NCBI GenBank assembly: GCA_964567745.1
Contig: CAZMNY010000008.1
Location: 183,533 to 247,532 of the forward strand
Source: CAZMNY01 sp964567745
GTDB taxonomy: Bacteria; Planctomycetota; Planctomycetia; Pirellulales; Pirellulaceae
Direction of reading: 5' to 3'
Length of the DNA: 64,000 bases
The stretch's first letter is position 1. Each line of letters begins with the position of its first letter. Shown here in pieces: positions 42,919 to 52,048 of the stretch. The notes below the pieces were generated by a model. It was not told where the DNA came from, ran no database searches, and worked only from the letters and a program-made list of their open reading frames with translations. A program made the position numbers and the translations under genes.

Positions 42919-44895
42919 ATGGCGAAACAACGAGTGATGGTGATCGGCGGCGGGCTAGCCGGCTTGGCGGCCACGATGAAACTCGCCGAACTGGGCGTCG
43001 ACGTCGACCTGATGAGCCTGACGCCTGTGAAACGATCGCATAGCGTTTGCGCTCAAGGCGGAATCAATAGTTGTAACGACGAAACTCGCGGTCTGGGTGA
43101 CAGCGAGTGGAAGCATCTCGACGACACGGTCTACGGCGGCGACTTTCTCCAGCACCAGCCGCCCGTCAAAGAAATGGCGTACTGGGCGCCGAAAGTGATC
43201 GACTTGATGGATCGTTTGGGCGTGACGTTCAATCGAACTCAGGAAGGATTCCTCGATCGACGCCGATTTGGCGGAACGCTCTACAAACGAACGGCGTTCG
43301 CCGGTGCCACGACGGGCCAACAATTGCTCTACGCTCTCGACGAACAAGTTCGCCGCTGGCAGGCCGAAGGCCGCGTGAAGATCTACGAATACTGGGACTT
43401 TCTCGGACCGATTCTCGATGAAAACGGTGTCTGTCGAGGCTGCACAGGGCAAGATCTTGTCTCGATGGAGATCAAGTCGTTTCCCGCGGATGCCGTCGTG
43501 GTTGCCAGTGGCGGCAGCGGCTTGATCTACGGCCGTAGCACGATGTCGATGGTCTGCACCGGGAGTGCGGTGAGTCGTTGTTTTCAAGCGGGCGCCAAAT
43601 ACGGAAACGCGGAATTCGTTCAGGTCCATCCGACCGCCATCCCGGGCGCCGACAAACTGCGACTGATGAGCGAATCAGCTCGAGGCGAAGGGGGCCGAGT
43701 CTGGGTGCCCAGAACGCCGCATGACAGCCGAGCTCCCACGGAGATTCCCGAGTCGGATCGGTACTATTTTCTCGAAGAGCGGTATCCGGAATACGGCAAC
43801 CTGGTCCCGCGAGATATCGCCACTCGAGAAATCTTCGACATCTGCGTCAACGAGGGACTCAGCGTCGAAGTCGACAAACAATGCGTCTATCTCGACTTGA
43901 CCCATATCTCGCGAAGCGAACTGGATCGCAAGTTGGGCGGGATCATGGAGATCTACGAGAAGTTCCAGGGCGTCGATCCTCGCGATTTCCCCATGAAGAT
44001 TTTTCCGGCCGTGCACTACACCATGGGCGGATTGTGGGTCGATTACGAACGTCGACAGGACGGGTTTCTGCAATCCGGTTCGTTGCAGAACCAGACGACA
44101 AGCATCCCAGGGCTCTACGCGATTGGCGAGTGCGACTACCAGTATCACGGGGCCAATCGGCTTGGAGCGAACTCGCTCTTGAGCTGCATTTTCAGCGGCC
44201 TCTACGTGGCGCCAAGCCTACAAAACCGACTGGAAAACGCCGATGGAGCCGCAGCGGATCAACCTTCGTCTCTATTCAATAACGCCCAACGCGAGGCGCA
44301 GCAAAGACACGACGAGTTGCTGAATCGACCGGGCGGCGGCGAGAATCCTTACTTGATTCACCAAGAGCTCGGCGACGTGATGACTCGAGCGGCCACCGTC
44401 GTGCGGCGTAACGACCAGCTAGCCGAGGCGGTCGAGGCGGTCGACTCATTGCACGAGCGGGCCATGCAAAGTTCGCTAAGTGATACCGGCGCATGGACGA
44501 ACCAGAACGTGGTGTTTACCAAAGCGCTGCAAGACATGATGCCGATCGCCAAGACGATCCTCAAGGGCGCGCTGCAGCGTGATGAGTGCCGAGGCGCTCA
44601 TTACAAACCCGATTTTGAAATGCCCAGCCTCAAGGCGACAGACAAGGCGGAACGTCGCAAAGAAGCTGAAACCTGGTGTGACCACTTTGAAGAAAATACG
44701 AAGAAGTGGCTAAAATCGACCGTCGCGAGCTGGGACGGGAAAAAGACCAACCTCGTCTATGAAGATGTCGACACGTCGCTCGTACCGCCTCGACCAAGGC
44801 TCTACGGGCTCGTCGGCGCCGATGTGATCGAAGAGGTTTGGAATGAGAGACAAAAGAAAAAGGACGCGGAAGGCGGCGACGCCAGCGACAGTTGA
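42919..44895 (+). CDS. sdhA: succinate dehydrogenase/fumarate reductase flavoprotein subunit
   Basis: A 658-residue flavoprotein that oxidises succinate to fumarate in the citric-acid cycle. The FAD Rossmann motif is VMVIGGGLAGLAATMKLAE; HSVCAQGGIN holds His41, the residue that binds FAD covalently; SESARGEGGRVWVP and HYTMGGLWVDYE are substrate-site motifs; IGECDYQYHGANRLGANSLL closes the FAD domain. It lies between sdhC and sdhB, with AAGG seven bases before the ATG at 42919. The order C-A-B is that of menaquinone-linked complexes. Confidence 0.95.
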   Translation: MAKQRVMVIGGGLAGLAATMKLAELGVDVDLMSLTPVKRSHSVCAQGGINSCNDETRGLGDSEWKHLDDTVYGGDFLQHQPPVKEMAYWAPKVIDLMDRLGVTFNRTQEGFLDRRRFGGTLYKRTAFAGATTGQQLLYALDEQVRRWQAEGRVKIYEYWDFLGPILDENGVCRGCTGQDLVSMEIKSFPADAVVVASGGSGLIYGRSTMSMVCTGSAVSRCFQAGAKYGNAEFVQVHPTAIPGADKLRLMSESARGEGGRVWVPRTPHDSRAPTEIPESDRYYFLEERYPEYGNLVPRDIATREIFDICVNEGLSVEVDKQCVYLDLTHISRSELDRKLGGIMEIYEKFQGVDPRDFPMKIFPAVHYTMGGLWVDYERRQDGFLQSGSLQNQTTSIPGLYAIGECDYQYHGANRLGANSLLSCIFSGLYVAPSLQNRLENADGAAADQPSSLFNNAQREAQQRHDELLNRPGGGENPYLIHQELGDVMTRAATVVRRNDQLAEAVEAVDSLHERAMQSSLSDTGAWTNQNVVFTKALQDMMPIAKTILKGALQRDECRGAHYKPDFEMPSLKATDKAERRKEAETWCDHFEENTKKWLKSTVASWDGKKTNLVYEDVDTSLVPPRPRLYGLVGADVIEEVWNERQKKKDAEGGDASDS

Positions 44896-45000
44896 CAGAC
44901 CAGTTCGGCCAGTGATTCTAATGCTGCTGCGCTGCGACAATCGTTGAACCTCAACTCAATTCAACGCGACTAACATTTTGAGCTCGGAGAGCTTTCGACC

Positions 45001-45840
45001 ATGTCAGACCAAACCATGCGTGACCACGTTGACGTTCGCATTCTTCGGCAGGATGGGCCTGGCGAGTCCTGTTATTGGGAGCGTCATCGAGTTGGCTACG
45101 AGCAAGACATGAATGTCATCAGCGTGCTGCAGAAAGTCGCTGCTCAAGCAAAGACCACGGACGGAGCGACCGTGGCGCCGGTCGCTTGGGACTGCAATTG
45201 TCTCGAGGAAGTTTGCGGTGCCTGCACGATGAATATCAACGGCCGAGTCCGCCAATCCTGCTCAGCGCTCGTCGATCAACTGCTCACCGAGAACGACGGC
45301 ACGATTGAACTTCAACCGATGTCGAAGTTTCCCGTGGTTCGCGATCTCGTCGTCGACCGCACTCGATTGTTCCGCTCGCTTGAGAAGGTCAAAGGTTGGA
45401 TTCCGGTCGATAGCTACCAAAACCTCGGCGCCGGGCCTCGTATCAGCCGCCAGGCGCAAGAGCAAAACTACCCGTTGAGTCAATGCATGAGTTGCGGATG
45501 TTGCCTGGAGGCGTGCCCTCAGTACTCTAAGGTGGAGCTGGACAAGGCAGCCGGTGAGAACGACGATCAATTCGCCGAGCGACAGCAAGACACGTACGAC
45601 TCAGCGTTTGTGGGACCGCACGCAATCAGTCAAGCGGTGCTCTTTAATTCACATCCCACAGGCAAGGATTCCTCAGGCGAGCGTCTCGACGCGCTGATGG
45701 CGGAAGGCGGAATTCAGATTTGCGGCAACGCTCAAAACTGTGTCGCCGTTTGTCCGAAAGAAATTCCGCTCACCACGTCCATAGGCCGTGCTGGCCGAGC
45801 CGCAACGTTTCGATCGCTCAGTCTGATTTTTGACCGCTAG
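45001..45840 (+). CDS. sdhB: succinate dehydrogenase iron-sulfur subunit
   Basis: A 279-residue protein with an N-terminal plant-type ferredoxin domain whose [2Fe-2S] cysteines lie in CNCLEEVCGACTM plus a later Cys (VRQSC), and a C-terminal domain with SCGCCLEACP and CGNAQNCVAVCPKEIPLT for the [4Fe-4S] and [3Fe-4S] clusters. It passes electrons from FAD to the SdhC heme/quinone site. GGAGAG about ten bases upstream supports the ATG. Its last 23 bases overlap the convergent gene on the minus strand. Confidence 0.95.
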   Translation: MSDQTMRDHVDVRILRQDGPGESCYWERHRVGYEQDMNVISVLQKVAAQAKTTDGATVAPVAWDCNCLEEVCGACTMNINGRVRQSCSALVDQLLTENDGTIELQPMSKFPVVRDLVVDRTRLFRSLEKVKGWIPVDSYQNLGAGPRISRQAQEQNYPLSQCMSCGCCLEACPQYSKVELDKAAGENDDQFAERQQDTYDSAFVGPHAISQAVLFNSHPTGKDSSGERLDALMAEGGIQICGNAQNCVAVCPKEIPLTTSIGRAGRAATFRSLSLIFDR

Positions 45841-46168
45841 GCGACGGTTGCCCAGTTGCTCCGCTAGAGCTAGAGCTAGAGGCGCCGGCGCTCGATTTGT
45901 CTGCGAGCTTGGCGGCTGCGATTCTCGCGTCGCGACGGCGCAATCTTCTTTTTCGCCAGAGGTCGGTGACTGCCCAAAGAGCGATGAACCCGGCCACGGT
46001 GAGAATCGCGACAAGTCCTCGAACCGGCTGCACGGCAAAAGTAACGACTCCCTCGTCGTTGATTCCAAACAGCAAAGTGCCGAGCGACAGCATACCGCCC
46101 CAAGCGGCGACAGCGATCATCAGCCACGCCATCAACCGATTTCGGCTTGCGTCGTCTTTGCTAGTCAT
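45818..46168 (-). CDS. small two-helix membrane protein
   Basis: A 116-residue protein with two hydrophobic helices (about 13-35, LMAWLMIAVAAWGGMLSLGT, and 48-68, VRGLVAILTVAGFIALWAV), then a very basic stretch (WRKRRLRRRDARIAAAKL) and a Ser-rich tail. Its start overlaps the radical SAM stop by four bases, so both are co-translated. The 3' end overlaps sdhB by 23 bases in convergent orientation. I recognise no family; it may be a membrane partner of the radical SAM protein. Confidence 0.65.
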   Translation of the reverse strand: MTSKDDASRNRLMAWLMIAVAAWGGMLSLGTLLFGINDEGVVTFAVQPVRGLVAILTVAGFIALWAVTDLWRKRRLRRRDARIAAAKLADKSSAGASSSSSSGATGQPSPSGQKSD

Positions 46169-47037
46169 GCGATTGCTTGAACGCCGTAAAAGGGTAGCGA
46201 GCGAAGGCCGGTCATGCTGCGAACTTGCTCGACAATGCCGTTGACTTGCGAGTCTGCGAGCGGAGTCACGAACGACTCGGCGGGGCGACGAGCGATCGTG
46301 TAGACCTGGACCAGCGAGATCTGGCCGCCCTGTTCGACTATGTTTGACAGACGGCGGCAGTACGCGTCGATTTCCGATTCGCTTGGCGGTTCTCCGTTAA
46401 CTCGCATGAAAAGCGATTGGATTACCACGGGGCGGATCTTGGCTGCCAAGAGGATATTGTCCAGTACCCGGTCAAGCGGCGTTTTGGTCCGGTCGATGAG
46501 TTGGAAATAGGATTCGGTTCCCGCGTCCAACTTGGCCCAGATTTCGCCCTGGTTTTCATCCAGCGTTTTCAAGCCCGCTTGAACGTGTTCGCGGTGAAAC
46601 ATGCTGGCGTTTGTGATCAGCACCATCTTGACTTGGTCAAGCTTGCGGTTGGCCTTCAATTCGGCGGACAGCTTCATCAGTTCGTCGAAGTTGCGATACG
46701 TTGTCGGTTCGCCGTCGCCGGAGAAAGCGATATCGTTGAGTCGCCGAAGAGACTCTGGCGTATCCTGAAAACTCGGGTGCTCGAACAACTGGCCGCTCGA
46801 CGCAAGATTGAGCAGGTCGCCCAGTTCGTCGAACAATTGATCCGTTTCCACGAATCGGGTTTCGCTTTCCGAGCGACGATCGACTTGACAATAGATGCAG
46901 TCGAAATTGCAGACCTTGTCCGGATTCAGATTGACTCCGATGGAAACGCCGCCGCTCCGCCGACTCACGACAGGGTAGACAAATCGATTCTTGTCGAATT
47001 GCCGCGCGTGTCGGGAGTGGATATTGGTCAGCGCCAT
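46165..47037 (-). CDS. radical SAM protein
   Basis: A 290-residue enzyme with the cluster motif CNFDCIYC (Cys43, Cys47, Cys50) that binds the SAM-cleaving [4Fe-4S], followed by FSGDGEPTTYRNFDEL (the GGE-like SAM loop) and LITNASMF. The GVNLNPDKVCNFDCIYCQV opening matches a group of uncharacterised radical SAM proteins. No extra cluster-binding Cys set is visible at the C terminus. The reaction is unknown. The start at 47037 drops an 18-residue basic extension. It is coupled to the two-helix membrane gene by an ATGA overlap. Confidence 0.85.
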   Translation of the reverse strand: MALTNIHSRHARQFDKNRFVYPVVSRRSGGVSIGVNLNPDKVCNFDCIYCQVDRRSESETRFVETDQLFDELGDLLNLASSGQLFEHPSFQDTPESLRRLNDIAFSGDGEPTTYRNFDELMKLSAELKANRKLDQVKMVLITNASMFHREHVQAGLKTLDENQGEIWAKLDAGTESYFQLIDRTKTPLDRVLDNILLAAKIRPVVIQSLFMRVNGEPPSESEIDAYCRRLSNIVEQGGQISLVQVYTIARRPAESFVTPLADSQVNGIVEQVRSMTGLRSLPFYGVQAIA

Positions 47038-47145
47038 GGGCGTCCGCCTAAAGGAGCATTCTGGCGAATGCGACAAACGTTTCTTGTGCACCGTCGGAAA
47101 TCGAAATCGCAGAGTTTGCCGCGAGTTCGCTTTGCCAATTGCCGT

Positions 47146-48150
47146 TTAGACTTCTTTCGAGTCGATCCAAGTCATGAGGCGTCGCAATCGCAGGCCGACT
47201 TCCTCGACTTTGTGATCGCGCTGACGGCGGCGCGTCGCCTTGAACGCCGGCGCGCCGGCTCGGTTTTCCAGGATCCAATCGCGAGCAAACTGACCGGACT
47301 GAATCTCCTCCAAAATCCGTTTCATTTCCGCACGAGTTTCGTCGGTCACGATCCGCGGTCCGCGAGTGTAGTCGCCATACTCCGCCGTGTTCGAAACGCT
47401 GTACCGCATGTAGTTGAGGCCGCCTTGATAAAACAGGTCGACAATCAATTTGAGTTCATGCAAGCATTCGAAGTAGGCCATTTCCGGCTGGTAGCCTGCG
47501 TCAACCAAGGTGTCGAAAGCCGCTTGAACGAGCGCGCTAACGCCGCCGCAAAGTACGACCTGTTCACCGAAGAGATCGGTTTCGGTCTCTTCCGCGAACG
47601 TGGTTTGAATCACGCCGCCTCGCGTGGCGCCAATCCCTTTGGCGTAGGCCAAGCCTGCTTTAAACGTGTCGTCGCTCGCGTTGGGCTCCATGGCGATAAG
47701 GCCAGGCACGCCGCCGCCTTTTTCGAACTCACTGCGAACCAAGTGGCCAGGCCCTTTGGGAGCCACAAGTAAAGCGTCGACTCCGGCTGGAGTTTCAATC
47801 TGCCCAAAGTGGACATTGAATCCGTGCGAGCACATCAGAATATTGCCCTGCGAGAGATTCTCGCGAATCTGGGCCTTATACAAATCGCCTTGGACTTCGT
47901 CCGGCAGCAAGATATTGATCAAGTCGCCTTGTCGAGTCGCTTGGTCGATCGGGACCGGATCGAATCCGTGCTCTTTGGCCAGGTCATAGTTGGCGCTTCC
48001 GGCTCGTTGGCCGACGATAATATTGCAGCCGCTGTCGCGAAGGTTTTGCGCTTGGGCGTGGCCTTGCGATCCGTAACCCAAAATGGCGATCGTCTTGTCT
48101 TTGAGAACGGAAAGGTCGGCGTCGTTGTCGTAGTAGATTGTGGCAGCCAT
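47146..48150 (-). CDS. ilvC: ketol-acid reductoisomerase
   Basis: A 334-residue class I enzyme that converts acetolactate or acetohydroxybutyrate with NADPH and Mg2+ in branched-chain amino-acid synthesis. Seen are the nucleotide loop LGYGSQGHAQAQNLRDSG, the phosphate-binding VGQRAGS, LLPDEVQ, the metal-site ETDLFGEQ with FECLHELKLIVDLFYQGG, and SVSNTAEYGD. GGAGA upstream supports the ATG. It follows ilvN on the same strand by 186 bases. Confidence 0.95.
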   Translation of the reverse strand: MAATIYYDNDADLSVLKDKTIAILGYGSQGHAQAQNLRDSGCNIIVGQRAGSANYDLAKEHGFDPVPIDQATRQGDLINILLPDEVQGDLYKAQIRENLSQGNILMCSHGFNVHFGQIETPAGVDALLVAPKGPGHLVRSEFEKGGGVPGLIAMEPNASDDTFKAGLAYAKGIGATRGGVIQTTFAEETETDLFGEQVVLCGGVSALVQAAFDTLVDAGYQPEMAYFECLHELKLIVDLFYQGGLNYMRYSVSNTAEYGDYTRGPRIVTDETRAEMKRILEEIQSGQFARDWILENRAGAPAFKATRRRQRDHKVEEVGLRLRRLMTWIDSKEV

Positions 48151-48336
48151 AGCGCCAATGTCTCCAATAGTGGGTGTGTTCGGTTGCCGCCGCGAGGCTG
48201 CAAAGGATTGCTGGCGTGGTGGATTCTTCGAATCGCCGCCAGACGCAGCTGCTGTAAACGGGATTCAGCAGCGGACAAAATGTTCGTTCGTTTGTGCAGG
48301 CACCAGCAGACAATCGTCATGTCGGCGGACTTCGGC

Positions 48337-48861
48337 CTATGTGTCAGACAATTCGTCGTCACATGCGGAATCCGAAGCATTGTCAAAACTGCGAATCATG
48401 GCAATACGGCCGGAACGTACAAGTTCGGTTATGCCGTATGGCCGCATTCGTTCAATAAAGGCCTCAATCTTGTTCTCTCGACCTGAAATCTCAATCATGA
48501 CCTCGCTCGCGCCGACATCGACGATACGCCCCCGAAAGATCTCCACCAACTCGCGGACCTCGCTGCGGGGCCCGCCGGGCGGCGCCACAACCTTCATCAT
48601 CATCAGGTCGCGTTCGACAAAATCAGAAGCACTGATGTCGACCACTTTGACGACGGTGACGATCTTCTCCAGTTGCTTTCGCACTTGCTCGAGGACTCGG
48701 TCGTCGCCGACAACCACAAAGGTCATGCGCGACAGATTGGGGCCTTCCGTTTCGCCAACGGCAAGTGAATCGATGTTGTAGCCGCGAGACGCGAGCATTC
48801 CCGAAACGTGGGCAAGCACGCCGGGAACGTTTTGCACGACAGCGGAAAGAACATGCCGCAT
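48337..48861 (-). CDS. ilvN: acetolactate synthase regulatory (small) subunit
   Basis: A 174-residue protein with an N-terminal ACT domain (LSAVVQNVPGVLAHVSGMLASRGYNIDSLAVG) that binds valine for feedback control, and the C-terminal small-subunit domain (RELVEIFRGRIVDVGASEVMIEISGRENKIEAFI). It activates and regulates the large subunit IlvB, which is not in this window. GAGG ten bases upstream fixes the ATG. ilvN precedes ilvC, as in many branched-chain operons. Confidence 0.93.
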   Translation of the reverse strand: MRHVLSAVVQNVPGVLAHVSGMLASRGYNIDSLAVGETEGPNLSRMTFVVVGDDRVLEQVRKQLEKIVTVVKVVDISASDFVERDLMMMKVVAPPGGPRSEVRELVEIFRGRIVDVGASEVMIEISGRENKIEAFIERMRPYGITELVRSGRIAMIRSFDNASDSACDDELSDT

Positions 48862-49015
48862 TGGGCCAAATCCTCAGGCAAGCAAAACCCGTATCGTAAT
48901 TTGACGCCTAATCGCGGGCAAGGGGACGCGAGGCACTGCCGATGGCTTGCGCGTCTTCGCCATTTGGCTGAAGTGGGGGAATCGTGGGCTGAGAAGCGCC
49001 TGGGGTTAACTCGTC

Positions 49016-49669
49016 TTAACCCCAGAAATTCCACCACGGCTTGGCCGTTTTCCGGCGAGCTCCGGCGGCACCGTCCGAGGTAGCTGTGCCGCCCCCAATT
49101 CGCTTTCCGTGAGGTCCGACGGCCCCTTGGAGCAGAGTGCGCGACATTCGAGCGTCGGTGATCTTGGCTTCAAATAGGTTGGCTAGCCTCAAGTCCGCGC
49201 CGCTCAGGTTGGCGCCTCTCAGGTCCGCTCCGCGTAGATCCGCCGAGCTCAGGTTCGCGTTGTTCAGGTTGCATCGCAAGTCAGTCATACTCATGTCCGA
49301 CTCCTGCACGCGGGCACCAGCCATGTCGGCATCGCGAAATTTGCCATAGCGGCAAGTCGCTCCAAACATCTCGACTTCGATCATCGAGACTGAGTTGGCG
49401 ATGACGTCGGTAAGATTCGCCTGGGAAAGCTTGGCTTTGTCTAGCTTGGCTCGTATCAGGATCGCGGCTTGAAGATTGGCACCCTCAAGATTCGCCCCGA
49501 TAAACGTGGCGTCACTCAAGTCAGCATTGTGGAAATCCACATTGCTAAGATCCATTAGGGAAAAGTCGCCACCGGCGAGTTTCGTCCCCGAGAGATCGCG
49601 ACGTTCCGCTGGATCGTCAGACAACTCGCCCAGGACCTCTCCGGTCGTTTTGTGCTTGATCGCCACCAT
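49016..49669 (-). CDS. pentapeptide-repeat protein
   Basis: A 217-residue protein made mainly of A(D/N)LxX pentapeptides, for example ADLSDATFIGANLEGANLQA and SADLRGADLRGANLSGADLR, arranged in two blocks (about 36-90 and 110-180) separated by a less regular stretch. Such repeats fold as a right-handed quadrilateral beta-helix. Known roles range from gyrase protection to unknown; none can be assigned here. The C terminus is basic (RRKTAKPWWNFWG). AGG lies upstream of the ATG. There is no signal peptide, so it is cytoplasmic. Confidence 0.85.
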   Translation of the reverse strand: MVAIKHKTTGEVLGELSDDPAERRDLSGTKLAGGDFSLMDLSNVDFHNADLSDATFIGANLEGANLQAAILIRAKLDKAKLSQANLTDVIANSVSMIEVEMFGATCRYGKFRDADMAGARVQESDMSMTDLRCNLNNANLSSADLRGADLRGANLSGADLRLANLFEAKITDARMSRTLLQGAVGPHGKRIGGGTATSDGAAGARRKTAKPWWNFWG

Positions 49670-50011
49670 GGCCGCTCACCTAAATCAGTCGATAGGCGTT
49701 GGGGTGGATTGAAGAACCGCTGAAAACGTGAATCCAGTATAGGCGCGGCCGCGCCCGACCCCAATAGATTTCCTGACCTGTCAGGCGGATCTTGCCTCAA
49801 GACTGGAGGGACTGCACAACAAGGCCCAATATCGCTTAAGGTGTTTTGGCGAACGTACTTGCAGTATCATCCACTCGTGTTTGCTCTGCCCCTGGCGAGC
49901 CAATCAGGATACAATTGCATTTTCGAGATCGACAAATCCACATTATTATCCGCGTTGCGGTCTGGTGCTGAGCTACCTTCTTTCCCTTCCTCGAACGGTT
50001 TCGCACTTTCT
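49670..50011. other. divergent intergenic region between pentapeptide gene and scpA
   Basis: No gene is visible; the open frame running into scpA from 49841 adds non-conserved sequence. A TACAAT near 49910 could be a -10 box for scpA, but no matching -35 is present at the usual distance. Confidence 0.4.
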
Positions 50012-50803
50012 ATGTCGTTTCGAATCGATCTCGACTCATACCGCGGCCCGATGGATCTATTGCTCTATTTGGTCCGCAAGCACGAGGTCGACATATGTGA
50101 CATCCCGATCGCTGAAATCACGGAACAATTCCTGAGCTACCTCGAAGTGCTGAAGGAAATGGACGTGAATTTCGTCGGCGATTTTCTCGACCTGGCCAGC
50201 ACCCTGATCGAGCTGAAATCGCGGATGGTTTTACCCAAGGTGGATGAGGAGGTCGAGGAGGTCGAAGACCCTCGCAACGAGCTTGTGGCGCGATTGCTCG
50301 AGTACAAAAAGTACAAAGATGCGGCCAGTGTTTTAGAAGAGAAGAGCCGCGAGTGGCAGCAGCGATTTCCTCGCATGTCAGACGATTTGCCGCCGCGTAA
50401 GACGAACCCGGCCAGCCAGCCGATTCAGGAACTTGAGCTGTGGGACCTTGTCAGCGCGTTTGGGCGAATCGTGCGCGACCGCAAGTTGAGCAAGCCGTCG
50501 AGTATTGTGTACGACGAGACGCCGATCCACGTTTACATGAGCCGAATTCACGATCGCATGAAGTCGACTGGGGAAGTGGCGTTTAGCGAGATGTTTCAGG
50601 GGGGGATGCACAAGTCGGCTCTCATCGGAGTGTTCCTCGCTATCTTGGAATTGGTCCGGCACCATAGCGTGACAACAAAACAGGCGAACCCACACGGCGA
50701 GATTTGGGTCGTTCCTGGCGAGCAGTTCGAGCACGAACTCAACGTCGCCAAAGTCGACAATTATGGCGGGGACGTTTCGGATTTGCCAAGCGATCCTCGA
50801 TAG
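50012..50803 (+). CDS. scpA: segregation and condensation protein A
   Basis: A 263-residue kleisin. The N-terminal domain reads LDSYRGPMDLLLYLVRKHEVDICDIPIAEITEQFLSYL, the ScpA signature, and the C-terminal winged helix (VAFSEMFQGGMHKSALIGVFLAILELVRH) contacts the SMC head. With SMC and ScpB it compacts and segregates the chromosome. scpB is not next to it. The ATG at 50012 matches the family N terminus; no Shine-Dalgarno sequence is visible. Confidence 0.93.
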   Translation: MSFRIDLDSYRGPMDLLLYLVRKHEVDICDIPIAEITEQFLSYLEVLKEMDVNFVGDFLDLASTLIELKSRMVLPKVDEEVEEVEDPRNELVARLLEYKKYKDAASVLEEKSREWQQRFPRMSDDLPPRKTNPASQPIQELELWDLVSAFGRIVRDRKLSKPSSIVYDETPIHVYMSRIHDRMKSTGEVAFSEMFQGGMHKSALIGVFLAILELVRHHSVTTKQANPHGEIWVVPGEQFEHELNVAKVDNYGGDVSDLPSDPR

Positions 50804-51115
50804 CGATTATCGAGTTTGTCATCGAAGTCGATTACGCACGGCCCGCGAGTACCTTTCCCAGTCCGCACGCCGCACGTAAACTGTGGCGTCAATGCGACGA
50901 GACGCCGCGAGTGTCGGCGATGGACACCCGTTCCACCGCCGTCAGCGTTGCTTTCGGTGACGATCGATGCTGATTCCCCACACCGAATTCATTTGCGTCT
51001 TGCTGTTCGATTCTCTTACTTTTTCAATGGATTGGCTCCGTCTACTCTCGCGTGACGCCCACGCGTAAGGCCCTGAGACAACAGCCGGCCCCAGACGGAT
51101 TGCCCCGAAACACTC
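50804..51115. other. intergenic region without a convincing gene
   Basis: Nothing recognisable is seen here: no conserved frame, hairpin with T-run or clear promoter. Confidence 0.4.
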
Positions 51116-51955
51116 ATGCTCGAAAACGTTCCCATCCTGACTCATAAACACGACCAATGGACCATCGAGGGCTATTCGCGGGCGGCGGTGCAGACGTACT
51201 GGCGCGTGCCTGAGTTGAAGCTTGGATTCGATCTTGGCGCTCAGCCGTGGGATTTCATGGGCACGCCGACCTGGTTCGTCACCCATACTCATCTGGATCA
51301 CATCGCGGCGCTGCCCGTCTATGTCGCTCGGCGCCGCATGATGAAGATGGATCCGCCAACGATCTACATGCCGGAACATGCGATCGACGCGACCGAGCAA
51401 ATGATGCGAAGCGTCACCCGGCTCGACCGTGGGCGTTTGCCATGCGAATTGAAGCCGCTGAAAGACGGCGATGAGGTCGATCTTTCGCGCGAGTTAACCG
51501 TTTCGGCTCATGCGACGAAGCACACGGTGCCCTCATTGGGTTACATCGTTTGGGAGCGGCGGAAGAAACTCAAGCCGGAGTATCAAGGGCTGAGCGGCGA
51601 GCAGATTCGAGACATTCGCTTGGCTGGAAACGAAGTTTCGCATGAAACTCGCACGCCGCTAATCGCCTACCTCGGCGACAGCGCGCCCCAAGGACTCGAC
51701 AACACGCCGGCGATGTACGACGCCAAAGTTTTGATTTCGGAAATGACGTTCGTCGCGCCTCAGCACCGAAAAGAGAATATTCACAAGCACGGCCATATGC
51801 ACCTGGACGACTACGTCGACCGTCGCGATCGATTCAACAACGAGCTGGTTATCGTCGGGCATTTCAGCACGCGTTACCACGATCGTCAGATTCACAAGAT
51901 GATCGAAAAAGCGCTTCCCGATCAACTCGACGGACGCCTGAAGGTTTGGCTTTGA
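51116..51955 (+). CDS. MBL-fold metallohydrolase, RNase Z-like
   Basis: A 279-residue metallo-beta-lactamase-fold protein with HTHLDH (57-62) for two zinc ions and later His/Asp ligands in KHTVPSLGY, AYLGDSAPQ and GHFSTRYHD. The HFSTRY element is the HST-type motif of tRNase Z-like proteins, and the GYSRAAVQTYWRVPELKLGFDLG opening is typical of plant and bacterial short forms. tRNA 3' processing is possible, which would fit the CCA-adding enzyme in the region, but a non-tRNA substrate cannot be excluded. No clear ribosome binding site is seen. Confidence 0.82.
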   Translation: MLENVPILTHKHDQWTIEGYSRAAVQTYWRVPELKLGFDLGAQPWDFMGTPTWFVTHTHLDHIAALPVYVARRRMMKMDPPTIYMPEHAIDATEQMMRSVTRLDRGRLPCELKPLKDGDEVDLSRELTVSAHATKHTVPSLGYIVWERRKKLKPEYQGLSGEQIRDIRLAGNEVSHETRTPLIAYLGDSAPQGLDNTPAMYDAKVLISEMTFVAPQHRKENIHKHGHMHLDDYVDRRDRFNNELVIVGHFSTRYHDRQIHKMIEKALPDQLDGRLKVWL

Positions 51956-52048
51956 TTACAAAGTGAAGACATGGCGCCGAGCCAGAACGAGCGGCTCGGG
52001 GCAGTTCGCAATAACGCGCGGCGAACCGACTCAAAGTGCGAGTAGCTG

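Noticed and set aside
46417..47772. 451-codon plus-strand frame across the radical SAM and ilvC genes
   Set aside because: It is antisense to two well-supported genes and has shadow-type composition rich in Arg, Phe and Val.
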